Assembly (NCBI GenBank): GCA_015233825.1
Contig: JADGIS010000005.1
Coordinates: 1-39,961 of the forward strand
DNA: 39,961 bases
Reading direction: 5' to 3'
Source: Erysipelotrichaceae bacterium RD49
GTDB lineage: Bacteria; Bacillota_I; Bacilli_A; Erysipelotrichales; Erysipelotrichaceae
The notes below the pieces were generated by a model. That model saw nothing but the letters and a program-made list of their open reading frames with translations, had not been told where the DNA came from and made no database searches. The position numbers and the translations under genes are program-made. Of the stretch, positions 24,769 to 33,711 are shown piece by piece (positions within the stretch are counted from its first letter, which is position 1; every line of letters begins with the position of its first letter).

Positions 24769-24855
24769 GCTGCCATAAGCGACGAAATCCCCAAAAAACA
24801 ATATGTAAACTTTGTTTAGGTGAAGATAAAGATTTGAAGAAGATAGGAGAACCTC

Positions 24856-26388
24856 ATGAAAAGAGCACTGATCAGCGTTTCCGACAAGACAGGCCTTGTG
24901 GATTTTGCCAAAGGCCTGCAGGCTGCCGGCTACGAAATTATTTCAACCGGCGGCACCCGCAAGGCATTGGAAAATGCCGGCATTTCGACCATTTCGATTT
25001 CGGATGTGACCGGCTTTCCCGAAATCATGGACGGGCGGGTTAAAACTTTGCACCCCAATGTTCATGGCGCTCTGCTTTGCGTCAGAGATAATCCCGACCA
25101 TGTCCGCCAGATCGAAGAATTAGGGATTCAAAACATCGATCTGGTCTGTGTCAATCTGTATCCCTTTAAAGAAACGGTTCAAAAAGAAGGCGTCAGCCAT
25201 GCGGAAATTATCGAAAATATCGATATTGGCGGTCCAAGCATGCTGCGTTCCGGTTCAAAAAACTACCGTTTTATCCCCGTAATCTGTGATCCAGCGGACT
25301 ACGATAAAGTTCTTGAAGAAATCAACACATTGGGTGAAACCACTCTGGAAACCCGCGAAAGACTCGCTGCCAAAGTCTTCCGCCATACCGCCCGTTATGA
25401 CAGCATGATTGCGGACTACCTGACGAAGAAGACTGGCGAACAGTTCCCGGAAAGCATGACGATCACTTTTGATAAAGTGCAGGATCTGCGCTATGGCGAA
25501 AACCCGCATCAGTCGGCAGCTTTCTACAAAGGCATGAATCCAAAGTATTCTCTGGCTAACGCCAAGCAGCTGCATGGCAAAGAGCTTTCCTATAACAATA
25601 TCCAGGATGGCAACGCCGCAATTGAGGTTCTGAAAGATTGCCAGAACCACAAGGCGGCTGTTGGCTTGAAACACATGAATCCATGCGGTGTAGGCATTGG
25701 CGAAACCATCAATGAAGCCTGGGATAAAGCCTATGATTCTGACCCGGTATCGATTTTTGGCGGCATCGTAGCGCTGAACGATATTGTCGATGAAGAACTG
25801 GCTGAAAAATTAAGCAAGATCTTCTTGGAAATTATCATTGCACCCGGATTCAGCCCTGAAGCCTTAGAGATTTTAACCCGCAAGAAAAATATCCGCCTGT
25901 TAGAGCTCGATACGACATTAGAGCCAAACAATACCCTCAAATATACCAACGTCAATGACGGTCTGCTCGTCCAGGATATGGATACCCACCAGATCAACAT
26001 CGATGAATTGACCTGCCCAACAGACCGCAAGCCAACTGAAGAAGAACTTGAACAGCTGCTTTTTGGCTGGAATATCGTCAAGCATGTGAAATCCAATGCG
26101 ATCGTGCTGGTCAAAGACAACCAGACCGTTGGTGTGGGTGCGGGCCAGATGAACCGCGTGGGCGCCGCAAAAATTGCCATCGAGCAAGCAGGTGAAAAAG
26201 CCAAAGGATCCGTTATGGCTTCCGATGCCTTCTTCCCAATGCCCGATACTGTAGAAGAAGCAGCCAGAGCGGGCGTTACCGCGATCATTCAGCCAGGCGG
26301 ATCGATCAAAGACCAGCTGAGCATTGAGGAATGCAACAAGAATGGCATTGCGATGGTCTTCACCGGCGTGCGCCACTTCAAGCACTAA
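24856..26388 (+). CDS. purH: bifunctional AICAR transformylase/IMP cyclohydrolase
   Basis: PurH performs the last two steps to IMP. In the 510-aa protein, residues 1-~195 form the cyclohydrolase domain (ISVSDKTGLVDFAKGL, STGGTRKALE, GRVKTLHPNVHGALL). The remainder is the transformylase, with RYGENPHQSAAFY and LKHMNPCGVG carrying the catalytic Lys and His. TAGGAGA precedes the start. An 87-bp gap separates it from purN, with no terminator evident. Confidence 0.97.
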   Translation: MKRALISVSDKTGLVDFAKGLQAAGYEIISTGGTRKALENAGISTISISDVTGFPEIMDGRVKTLHPNVHGALLCVRDNPDHVRQIEELGIQNIDLVCVNLYPFKETVQKEGVSHAEIIENIDIGGPSMLRSGSKNYRFIPVICDPADYDKVLEEINTLGETTLETRERLAAKVFRHTARYDSMIADYLTKKTGEQFPESMTITFDKVQDLRYGENPHQSAAFYKGMNPKYSLANAKQLHGKELSYNNIQDGNAAIEVLKDCQNHKAAVGLKHMNPCGVGIGETINEAWDKAYDSDPVSIFGGIVALNDIVDEELAEKLSKIFLEIIIAPGFSPEALEILTRKKNIRLLELDTTLEPNNTLKYTNVNDGLLVQDMDTHQINIDELTCPTDRKPTEEELEQLLFGWNIVKHVKSNAIVLVKDNQTVGVGAGQMNRVGAAKIAIEQAGEKAKGSVMASDAFFPMPDTVEEAARAGVTAIIQPGGSIKDQLSIEECNKNGIAMVFTGVRHFKH

Positions 26389-26403
26389 TTGGAGAAGCAG
26401 ACA

Positions 26404-27651
26404 ATGAAAATTCTTGTTATTGGAAAGGGCGGCCGCGAACATGCACTGGCGCTGGCCGCTTCCAAATCAGACTTATGTGAAACCCTTTATGCTGCTCCTG
26501 GCAATCCCGGCATGGCAGAAATTGCCACGCTGGTGGCTATTGATGATGGCAAAGTCAACCAGCTGGCTGACTTTGCCGAAAATGAGGGGATTGATTTAAC
26601 GATTGTCGGTCCTGAAAATGCCCTGGCTGATGGGATCGTCGATGAATTCCAAGCCCGCGGCCTGAAGATCTTTGGCCCGACGCAAGCAGCCGCGCAGGTT
26701 GAATCCTCGAAAGACTTTGCCAAAGGCTTGATGAAAAAGCACAACATTCCAACAGCTGGCTATCAGACGTTTACGGACTATGACAAAGCTGCTGCCTATG
26801 TCAAAGAACATGGAGCACCGATTGTCATCAAAGAAAACGGTCTGAAAGCAGGAAAAGGGGTTACTGTAGCGATGAGCGAAGACCAGGCTTTGGAGGCTTT
26901 GAAAGTCGCCTTCGATCTTCCTGATAACAGTGTTGTCATCGAAGACTATCTGGAAGGCTTTGAATTCTCCTTGATCGCTCTGGTGAATGCAGACCGGGTC
27001 TACCCCTTAGAATGTGCCCAGGACCACAAGCAGGTCGGGGATGGCGATACCGGCCCCAACACCGGGGGGATGGGCAGCTACTCGCCCGTTAAAAAGATCA
27101 CCCCGGAACTTGTGGAAGAAACGATGGAAACCATCATGAAGCCAATGGCTAAAGCTTTAGTTGAAGAAGGCTGTCCATTTACCGGCTTTTTATACGGCGG
27201 CTTGATGGTGACCGACAAAGGTGTGCAGGTCATTGAATTCAATGCCCGCTTTGGCGATCCAGAAGCAGAAGTCATCTTGTGCCGTCTGGAAAGCGACTTT
27301 GTTCAGGCCATTCTGGATGTCATGGATGGCAAAGAACCCAAACTTGCCTGGACGGATCAGGTCAGCCATGGCGTGGTTCTGGCAAGCGATGGTTATCCCG
27401 CTTCGTCAACCAAAGGCGCAGTCATTGAAGGTGTTGAAAAGGTTGACGGTCTGGTTTACCACATGGGCACCAAGCTGGATGATGGCGCCCTTAAAACCAA
27501 TGGCGGCCGTGTTTTGATGGTCGTCACCCTGGCTGACAAGCTGGAAGAGGCGATGGCTAAAACCTATGAAGAAATCAAAAAGGTAGACTGCGAGAAACTG
27601 TTCTATCGCAAGGATATTGGAAGAAAGGATCTTGAGAATGGCGAAGAGTGA
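26404..27651 (+). CDS. purD: phosphoribosylamine-glycine ligase
   Basis: PurD couples phosphoribosylamine and glycine with ATP to give GAR. The 415-aa ATP-grasp enzyme begins [16 protein letters not shown]. It has [28 protein letters not shown], the acidic [10 protein letters not shown] and [15 protein letters not shown], and the metal-binding [10 protein letters not shown]. The ATG at 26404, 10 nt after TTGGAG, was preferred to the in-frame TTG at 26389. It overlaps fhs by 14 nt. Confidence 0.97.
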   Translation: MKILVIGKGGREHALALAASKSDLCETLYAAPGNPGMAEIATLVAIDDGKVNQLADFAENEGIDLTIVGPENALADGIVDEFQARGLKIFGPTQAAAQVESSKDFAKGLMKKHNIPTAGYQTFTDYDKAAAYVKEHGAPIVIKENGLKAGKGVTVAMSEDQALEALKVAFDLPDNSVVIEDYLEGFEFSLIALVNADRVYPLECAQDHKQVGDGDTGPNTGGMGSYSPVKKITPELVEETMETIMKPMAKALVEEGCPFTGFLYGGLMVTDKGVQVIEFNARFGDPEAEVILCRLESDFVQAILDVMDGKEPKLAWTDQVSHGVVLASDGYPASSTKGAVIEGVEKVDGLVYHMGTKLDDGALKTNGGRVLMVVTLADKLEEAMAKTYEEIKKVDCEKLFYRKDIGRKDLENGEE

Positions 27652-29305
27652 TTTAGAAATTGCCCAGGAATGTGTCCTGGAGCCTATTGACATAATTGCG
27701 GCCAAAGCAGGCATCGATACTGCTGCCATTGAACCCTATGGCCGCAATAAAGCCAAAGTCGACTTGAATGTTCTGGACCTGGAGGGAAAAGAAGATGGCA
27801 AGCTGATCTTGGTTACCGCGATTAACCCCACCAAAGCAGGCGAGGGAAAATCCACGACAACCGTTGGTCTGGGCGATGCGTTAAACCGTTTAGGCAAAAG
27901 CACGATGATGGCGCTTCGTGAACCATCTTTAGGGCCGGTTTTCGGTTTAAAAGGCGGAGCGGCCGGCGGCGGTTATGCCCAGGTTGTTCCCATGGAAGAT
28001 ATCAACCTGCATTTTACCGGCGATATGCATGCGATCACGACAGCGAATAACTTATTGAGTGCGATGATCGATAATCACCTCTACCAGGGCAATGAACTCA
28101 ACCTCAATCCAGAAAAGATCAGCTTCAAGCGCTGCCTGGACATGAACGACCGTACGCTTCGCCAGGTGGAAATCGGCGGCGGGGCTAAAGTCAATGGCAT
28201 TGAGCGCACCGATGGCTTTAACATCACAGTTGCCTCTGAAATCATGGCAGCTTTATGCCTGGCCGATGATTTAATGGATCTGAAAAAACGCTTTGGTGAT
28301 ATGCTGATCGGCTATAACATGGACGATGAACCGGTGTATGTGCGGGATTTAAAATGCGAAGGCGCCATGGCCATGGTCATGAAAGATGCCATCAAGCCAA
28401 ACCTGGTGCAGACACTCGAACACAATCCGGTTTTGATTCACGGCGGCCCATTTGCCAATATCGCGCATGGCTGCAACTCTGTGATCGCCACCAAAACCGC
28501 ACTGAAACTGGCGGACTACGTTGTAACCGAAGCCGGATTTGGTGCTGACTTAGGGGCTGAAAAATTCCTGGATATCAAATGCCGTATGGCCGATCTCCAT
28601 CCAAGTGCAGTCGTCATTGTTGCAACGATCCGCGCGCTCAAGCAGCACGGCGGTGTTGCCTTTGAAGATCTTAAAAACGAAAATGTTGAGGCGATGTTAG
28701 AGGGCTGTGCCAACCTGGCCAAGCATATCGATACCGTGAAGCAGTTTGGCCTGCCGTATATCGTTGCCATCAACCAGTTTGACAGCGATACGGAAAACGA
28801 AATCAAGGCTCTCGAAGACTGGTGTCAGGCCAACGGCCATCCACTCTCTTTGTCCCAGGTATGGGCCAAAGGCGGCAAGGGAGCGCTGGACCTGGCTGAA
28901 AAAGTCGTAGCGCTGTGTGACCAGCCAAACACTTACGCACCGCTGTACGATACTGACGATTCGATTGAAGAAAAAATCACTGCAATCGCTCAAAAGGTGT
29001 ATGGTGCAAAAGACGTTGTTTTAACTGAGGAAGCCAAAGAGCAGGCTGAACAGTTCAAAAAAGCGGGCTGGGATAAAATGCCGATCTGCATGGCTAAAAC
29101 CCAGATGTCGCTGAGCGATGATCCAAAAGTCATGGGCGCACCGAAAGACTTTACGATTACTGTTCGTGAACTGCGGCCGTCTCTTGGGGCCGGCTTTATC
29201 GTGGCATTAACCGGTAAAGTGCTCACGATGCCAGGGCTGCCCAAACATCCATCCGCACTGGATATGGATATTGATGAAAACGGTAAAATTACCGGTCTGT
29301 TCTAA
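27638..29305 (+). CDS. fhs: formate-tetrahydrofolate ligase
   Basis: Fhs makes 10-formyl-THF from formate, THF and ATP. The 555-aa product has the P-loop-like [17 protein letters not shown] near residue 60, [22 protein letters not shown] in short consecutive blocks, DMNDRTLRQ and the C-terminal [16 protein letters not shown] region. Full length and complete. As the last gene of the operon, overlapping purD, it directly supplies the cofactor for PurN and PurH. AAAGGA precedes the start. Confidence 0.97.
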   Translation: MAKSDLEIAQECVLEPIDIIAAKAGIDTAAIEPYGRNKAKVDLNVLDLEGKEDGKLILVTAINPTKAGEGKSTTTVGLGDALNRLGKSTMMALREPSLGPVFGLKGGAAGGGYAQVVPMEDINLHFTGDMHAITTANNLLSAMIDNHLYQGNELNLNPEKISFKRCLDMNDRTLRQVEIGGGAKVNGIERTDGFNITVASEIMAALCLADDLMDLKKRFGDMLIGYNMDDEPVYVRDLKCEGAMAMVMKDAIKPNLVQTLEHNPVLIHGGPFANIAHGCNSVIATKTALKLADYVVTEAGFGADLGAEKFLDIKCRMADLHPSAVVIVATIRALKQHGGVAFEDLKNENVEAMLEGCANLAKHIDTVKQFGLPYIVAINQFDSDTENEIKALEDWCQANGHPLSLSQVWAKGGKGALDLAEKVVALCDQPNTYAPLYDTDDSIEEKITAIAQKVYGAKDVVLTEEAKEQAEQFKKAGWDKMPICMAKTQMSLSDDPKVMGAPKDFTITVRELRPSLGAGFIVALTGKVLTMPGLPKHPSALDMDIDENGKITGLF

Positions 29306-29361
29306 TTCCATTTACTGGATGGACCATCAATCCTTTTGAATTTTTATGATCAAGATCAACC

Positions 29362-29391
29362 AGCCATACTCTTTTTGGGGTATGGCTTTTT
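29362..29391 (+). terminator. terminator of the purine operon
   Basis: AGCCATACTC and GGGTATGGCT form a 10-bp stem (one G-T) around TTTTTG, followed by five T residues. It lies 56 bp after the fhs stop codon. Confidence 0.88.
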
Positions 29392-29501
29392 GCTGGCCAG
29401 GGAGTCATTTTCTTTGGCCGTCTGGGCGACCAAATGTTTCGAAGCCTTATACAATGAAGGATGTTAGAGAGTCACTGAAACAGGATTGGGGGAAGGAAAG
29501 T

Positions 29502-30446
29502 ATGATTTCTTATTTCAAAACGGATAATGATGGGATGCTGATCCTCCTTGAGAAGCCGCAGCAAGGCTGCTGGATCAGCGTCGTTTCACCATCAGCTCAT
29601 GAAGTGGAACGGTTATTGACAGAATTTGATCTGCTGCCAGAATTTATCGATGCCGCCCTGGATGAACAGGAGAGTTCGTATATCGACAAAGATGAAGAGC
29701 GCAATCAAACCTTGGCAATTGTCGATTATCCAGAAGAAGACGATGACTCCGATTGGGATATCGATACCTTTATCACCCTGCCCATCGGCATTATCTTTAC
29801 GGAAAACTATTTGTTTACAATCTGCACCCGCGAAAACAGCACGGTCGAGCGCATGGAAATGGGACAGGTCAAAGACCTGGATACACGCTACCGCACCCGT
29901 TTTCTATTAAATGTGCTGTTGTTGATCTCCCAGGAATACCTGGCAGATTTGCGCCAGATTGAACGGCTGACCGAATCGACCGAAAAAAAGCTCTATTCCA
30001 AAATGCAGAATAAGGAACTGATCGATATTCTGGTGTTGTCCAAGTCATTGATTTACTTTTCAACTTCACTGAAAGCTGAGCAGATGACTTTGGAAAAAGT
30101 GATGCGTTCGCGTGAGATTCCGATGTACGAAGAAGATAAAGAACTCTTAGAAGATGTAATGATTGAAATCCGCCAGGCGATCGAAATGTGCAATATTTAT
30201 TCGGATTTGACCACGAAAATGACAGATGGCTTTTCCAATGTCATCAACAACAACATGAACATCATTATGAAACGACTGACCGTCATCACATTAGTCATGT
30301 CGATTCCCAACATGGTGTATGGCTTTTACGGAATGAATGTCAGCGGCCTGCCGTTTCCAGCAGCCTGGTTTGCTTTCCTTGTCTCAGTCGTTCTGGTTAT
30401 TCTTGCCTGGCTCTACTTCAAGCATAATTCGGGCTACCGTTCTTAA
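29502..30446 (+). CDS. corA: CorA family divalent cation transporter
   Basis: The 314-aa protein has the CorA layout: a large cytoplasmic N-terminal domain of about 255 residues with long helices, then two C-terminal membrane segments (about 258-276 and 286-306). The selectivity motif GMN (277-279, in YGFYGMNV) ends the first segment. The loop after it is short and the C-terminus carries basic residues, as in the family. It most likely moves Mg2+, though Co2+ or Ni2+ are possible. The start was set at 29502 after GGAAGGAAAG. The longer frame upstream runs through the purine-operon terminator. Confidence 0.92.
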   Translation: MISYFKTDNDGMLILLEKPQQGCWISVVSPSAHEVERLLTEFDLLPEFIDAALDEQESSYIDKDEERNQTLAIVDYPEEDDDSDWDIDTFITLPIGIIFTENYLFTICTRENSTVERMEMGQVKDLDTRYRTRFLLNVLLLISQEYLADLRQIERLTESTEKKLYSKMQNKELIDILVLSKSLIYFSTSLKAEQMTLEKVMRSREIPMYEEDKELLEDVMIEIRQAIEMCNIYSDLTTKMTDGFSNVINNNMNIIMKRLTVITLVMSIPNMVYGFYGMNVSGLPFPAAWFAFLVSVVLVILAWLYFKHNSGYRS

Positions 30447-30647
30447 AGTGATGGGATTCTTGGTAAATGTGAGCTCTTGAATTTGAGGGAGCAAAGCGGT
30501 TTTTAAAGAAAATTGGGAGGATTCAGGCGGTATTTAAAGGATATCCAAGGCCTTTGACGCTTTTGCTGCGATCCATTTGATAAGATAATCTGGATTGAGA
30601 TTGGACAGTCAAAAAACAGACGGTCCATAAAGGAGAGACAACCGGAT

Positions 30648-32033
30648 ATGTTTGATGAACTTCATGAAGAGTGCGGGGTCTTTGGAGCCTACCACGTCGA
30701 CGATGCAGCCTTCAGCGTCTATTACGGACTTCATTCCCTGCAGCACAGAGGTCAGGAAGCCAGCGGGATTGCGGTCTATCAAGATCACCAGATTGAAACC
30801 CAGAAAGGCAAAGGGTTGACGATTGATGTCTTCAACCGCCAGGATCTTGAACACATGAAAGGCGAGACGGCGATTGGCCACGTCCGCTATTCAACAGCTG
30901 GGGGGCAGGAGGTTGAAAATATTCAGCCAATTGTTGCCCATGGCCACTCGGGCTCCATTGCGATCGTTCACAATGGTCAGATTGTCAACGATCTCGAATT
31001 GCGCATTGAGCTTGAACAGAAGGGCTGCATCTTTCAAGGCACCAGCGATTCGGAAATTATCCTGCATATGATCATGAAAGAGCGGGGAAGCCTGCTGGAG
31101 CGGGTTCAGAAAACAGCCAGGCAGCTGGAAGGAGCGTTTTCCTTTCTGGTTTTGCAAGATGATGTCATCATCGCAGTCAGAGATCAATATGGTTTGCGGC
31201 CTTTAAGCTATGCGCGAAGCGGCGATGGCTATATTATCTCTTCGGAAACCTGTGCCTTTGAAGTGCAGGGCATCTATGATCATATCGATGTCAAACCAGG
31301 AGAAGCTGTCAGCTTCAGCCGCGGCCTGGTCCGCCATCATCGTTATATCGATCAGCCCGAGTCGAATATGTGTGCGATGGAATATATTTATTTTGCCAGA
31401 CCTGATTCGCAGATTGAATCGATCAATGTCCATGCCTTTCGCAAGGAAACCGGCAAAATGCTGGCGCGGATGGACAAAGATCTCAAGGCGGATCTTGTCA
31501 TTGGCGTACCCGATTCTTCGCTTTCCGCAGCGATCGGGTATGCCGAAGAAAGTGGCACGATTATGGAAAGCGGCTTAGTCAAAAACCGCTTTGTCACCCG
31601 GACATTTATTCAGCCTACCCAGTCTTTGCGCGACCGTGGCGTGCGGATGAAGCTGACGCCCGTTCGGGATGTCATTGAAGGCAAGTCCATTGTCATGATC
31701 GACGATTCCATTGTCCGGGGCACTACCTCCCGCCGCATTGTTTCCTTATTGAAAGAAGCCGGCGCCAAAGAAGTCCATGTTCGGATTGCTTCACCGATCA
31801 TTACCTCTCCCTGCTTCTATGGCGTCGATACAAGCACCAAAAAAGAACTGATTGGGGCCAACAAAAGCGTAGAAGAAATCCGTGACTATATTCAAGCGGA
31901 TTCACTTAAATTTATGAGCTGCCAGGATTTGCAAAAAGCAGCTGGCAGTGTTGGTTTATGTACGGCTTGCTTTGACGGCAAGTATTGTTCGCCTTTATTC
32001 AGTCATGAAAAAAGCGCCAGAGGCGAAGAATAA
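30648..32033 (+). CDS. purF: amidophosphoribosyltransferase
   Basis: PurF makes 5-phosphoribosylamine from PRPP and glutamine, the first committed purine step. The 461-aa protein is canonical. It has an 8-residue propeptide before Cys9 (EECGVFGAY), Arg80 in HVRYST, Asn109-Gly110 in HNGQIVN, GLRPLS, and the PRPP motif DDSIVRGTT. Cysteines 242, 389, 438 and 441 match the 4Fe-4S ligands of Bacillus-type PurF. It lies outside the main purine operon, downstream of corA, in its own unit; an inactivated paralogue holds its place in the operon. AGGAGA precedes the start by a slightly long spacer. Confidence 0.96.
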   Translation: MFDELHEECGVFGAYHVDDAAFSVYYGLHSLQHRGQEASGIAVYQDHQIETQKGKGLTIDVFNRQDLEHMKGETAIGHVRYSTAGGQEVENIQPIVAHGHSGSIAIVHNGQIVNDLELRIELEQKGCIFQGTSDSEIILHMIMKERGSLLERVQKTARQLEGAFSFLVLQDDVIIAVRDQYGLRPLSYARSGDGYIISSETCAFEVQGIYDHIDVKPGEAVSFSRGLVRHHRYIDQPESNMCAMEYIYFARPDSQIESINVHAFRKETGKMLARMDKDLKADLVIGVPDSSLSAAIGYAEESGTIMESGLVKNRFVTRTFIQPTQSLRDRGVRMKLTPVRDVIEGKSIVMIDDSIVRGTTSRRIVSLLKEAGAKEVHVRIASPIITSPCFYGVDTSTKKELIGANKSVEEIRDYIQADSLKFMSCQDLQKAAGSVGLCTACFDGKYCSPLFSHEKSARGEE

Positions 32034-32087
32034 CCTAGAAGTCAGGTTTAGGTTTTTGAGTCCTTGGCCAGAAAGTTGAGGCAATTT

Positions 32088-32279
32088 ATGAATCTGGTCG
32101 ATTGGATTGTGGTCGTTATCATTGCGATCTTGCTGGTGGCAGCTGTTCTTTACAGTCATAAAAACCGCTGCTCAGGCGACTGCGGCAGCTGCCAGACCAG
32201 CTGTTCCAAAAAGAATCCCGGTGAAGTGCCGGACTGGGTCAAGCGTTATCGAAAAGACCATCCTAAACAACATTCATAA
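32088..32279 (+). CDS. FeoB-associated-type Cys-rich membrane peptide
   Basis: The 63-aa product has one N-terminal membrane helix (about residues 4-22, LVDWIVVVIIAILLVAAVLY). It is followed by a cytoplasmic-looking cluster CSGDCGSCQTSC and a charged tail. This CxxxCxxCxxxC pattern behind a single helix matches the small proteins annotated FeoB-associated Cys-rich membrane protein. Those usually lie next to feoB, but no feo gene is in the window. GAGG lies 8 nt before the chosen start; a longer frame from 32064 lacks a site. It follows purF by 54 bp and may be cotranscribed. Confidence 0.72.
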   Translation: MNLVDWIVVVIIAILLVAAVLYSHKNRCSGDCGSCQTSCSKKNPGEVPDWVKRYRKDHPKQHS

Positions 32280-32285
32280 TGTCAG

Positions 32286-32316
32286 AAAAACCTGAAGGAC
32301 TCCCTCAGGTTTTTTG
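32286..32316 (+). terminator. terminator after the Cys-rich peptide gene
   Basis: AAAAACCTGA and TCAGGTTTTTT form a stem of at least 8 bp, with an inner AGG/CCC pairing possible. It lies 7 bp beyond the stop codon. Confidence 0.85.
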
Positions 32317-32419
32317 ATGTGAAAAAACGTGAAGTCAGCCCTGTTGATTTCTGATACCCAAATTCCGTTGAGAACAGGCGGATTGATTGAACCCAAACAA
32401 AAAAATGGAGGACGCTTTT

Positions 32420-33667
32420 ATGAATGAAGAATATATCCAGAAATTTGCTCGTTTAGCCATTGAGCAAGGAGTAGCCTTGCAAAAAGGCCAGCCGATTGTA
32501 ATCCGCTCGTCGACCGATCCCGAGCTGGTCCGACTGGCCAGAGCATGCGCAAAAGTTGCCTGGAAACAGGGAGCCAGCGATGTTTGGATGGACTGGCGGG
32601 ACAGTGAAGTGAACGCTTTGGAATACGAGTATAAAGATCTTGAAGCATTTAAAACGGCACCAGAGTGGAAAATCGATTTGTATGAACATGCTGCCAAGAG
32701 CAATGCGGCTTTTTTGTTGATTGATGGTGATGACCCCCAGGCACTTAAAGACGCAGATCCAAAGAAAATGGTTGCCGGGCGTATGGCAATGAATGCCGCA
32801 GCAATCACCTATCGCAATGGCATTGATAATGGCTCTCTGGCTTGGTGCGTTTTGGCTGCACCAAGTGCCGGCTGGGCTAAGCAGGTCTATCCAGAGTTAG
32901 ACGAAGAAAAAGCGGTTGAAGCCTTATGGCAGGATATATTGCGCATCAGCCGCATTGACCAACAGGATCCGATTGAAAACTGGCAAAAGCATGGCGAACG
33001 TTTGAAAAAACAGATGGTCAAGCTCAATGATGCCGGTATTGTTCGTTTCCATTACACCGCTTCTAATGGGACCGATTTATGGGTGGAGATGCCAGAAGGA
33101 GCTATCTTTGTTGGCGGAGCCAGCAAGCTTCGCGATGGCAGGGAAAACTTTTGCAATATCCCGACCGAAGAACTTTTTTCAGCCCCCAAAATGGATGGCG
33201 TCAATGGAACATTAGAAGCAGTTTTTCCGCTCAATGAAAACGGTAAATTGGTTGAAGGATTTGGATTTACTTTTAAGGATGGTAAAGTAGTGGACTATCA
33301 TGCTGACAAGGGAAAAGAAGTCCTCGATGCTTTGTTAACCAGTGGTCCGGGAGCTGACCGCTTAGGAGAAATCGCTCTGGTTGACAAAAGTTCACCAATC
33401 CGCCAGGGAAACAAAATCTACTACAATACCTTGTTTGATGAAAATGCAGCCTGCCATTTTGCGTTAGGCCAGTCTTATGCTGAATGTATGCCAGGTGCCG
33501 AAACGATGAGTAAAGAAGAGCTGACAGCCAAAGGCATGAACCAATCCGACATTCATGTTGATTTCATGGTCGGTGCCGATGACTTGAACATCGATGGCTG
33601 CACTAAAGACGGTAGAATCATCCCAGTCTTTAGAAATGGGTCCTTTACACCAGAATTTGACCTCTAA
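32420..33667 (+). CDS. aminopeptidase, M29 family (AmpS/PepS type)
   Basis: The 415-aa protein matches the M29 clan of dimetal aminopeptidases, cytoplasmic enzymes that trim N-terminal residues from peptides. Candidate metal ligands appear in family order: Glu in IPTEELFSAP, Glu in GEIALVD, His in HFALGQSYAEC, and His and Asp in HVDFMVG. Length equals the family's usual ~410 aa. The start at 32420 follows TGGAGG by 8 nt. It appears to form its own unit after the terminator at 32286-32316. Confidence 0.93.
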   Translation: MNEEYIQKFARLAIEQGVALQKGQPIVIRSSTDPELVRLARACAKVAWKQGASDVWMDWRDSEVNALEYEYKDLEAFKTAPEWKIDLYEHAAKSNAAFLLIDGDDPQALKDADPKKMVAGRMAMNAAAITYRNGIDNGSLAWCVLAAPSAGWAKQVYPELDEEKAVEALWQDILRISRIDQQDPIENWQKHGERLKKQMVKLNDAGIVRFHYTASNGTDLWVEMPEGAIFVGGASKLRDGRENFCNIPTEELFSAPKMDGVNGTLEAVFPLNENGKLVEGFGFTFKDGKVVDYHADKGKEVLDALLTSGPGADRLGEIALVDKSSPIRQGNKIYYNTLFDENAACHFALGQSYAECMPGAETMSKEELTAKGMNQSDIHVDFMVGADDLNIDGCTKDGRIIPVFRNGSFTPEFDL

Positions 33668-33685
33668 TCGATAAGTATCTACAAT
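33657..33685 (+). promoter_or_regulatory. promoter of the DUF2812-like gene
   Basis: TTGACC and TACAAT are separated by exactly 17 bp, each a five-of-six match. The -35 overlaps the last codons of the aminopeptidase gene. Transcription would start near 33692, about 20 bp before the next start codon. Confidence 0.7.
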
Positions 33686-33711
33686 TAGAAGGATACAAGA
33701 AGGAGAATTTT

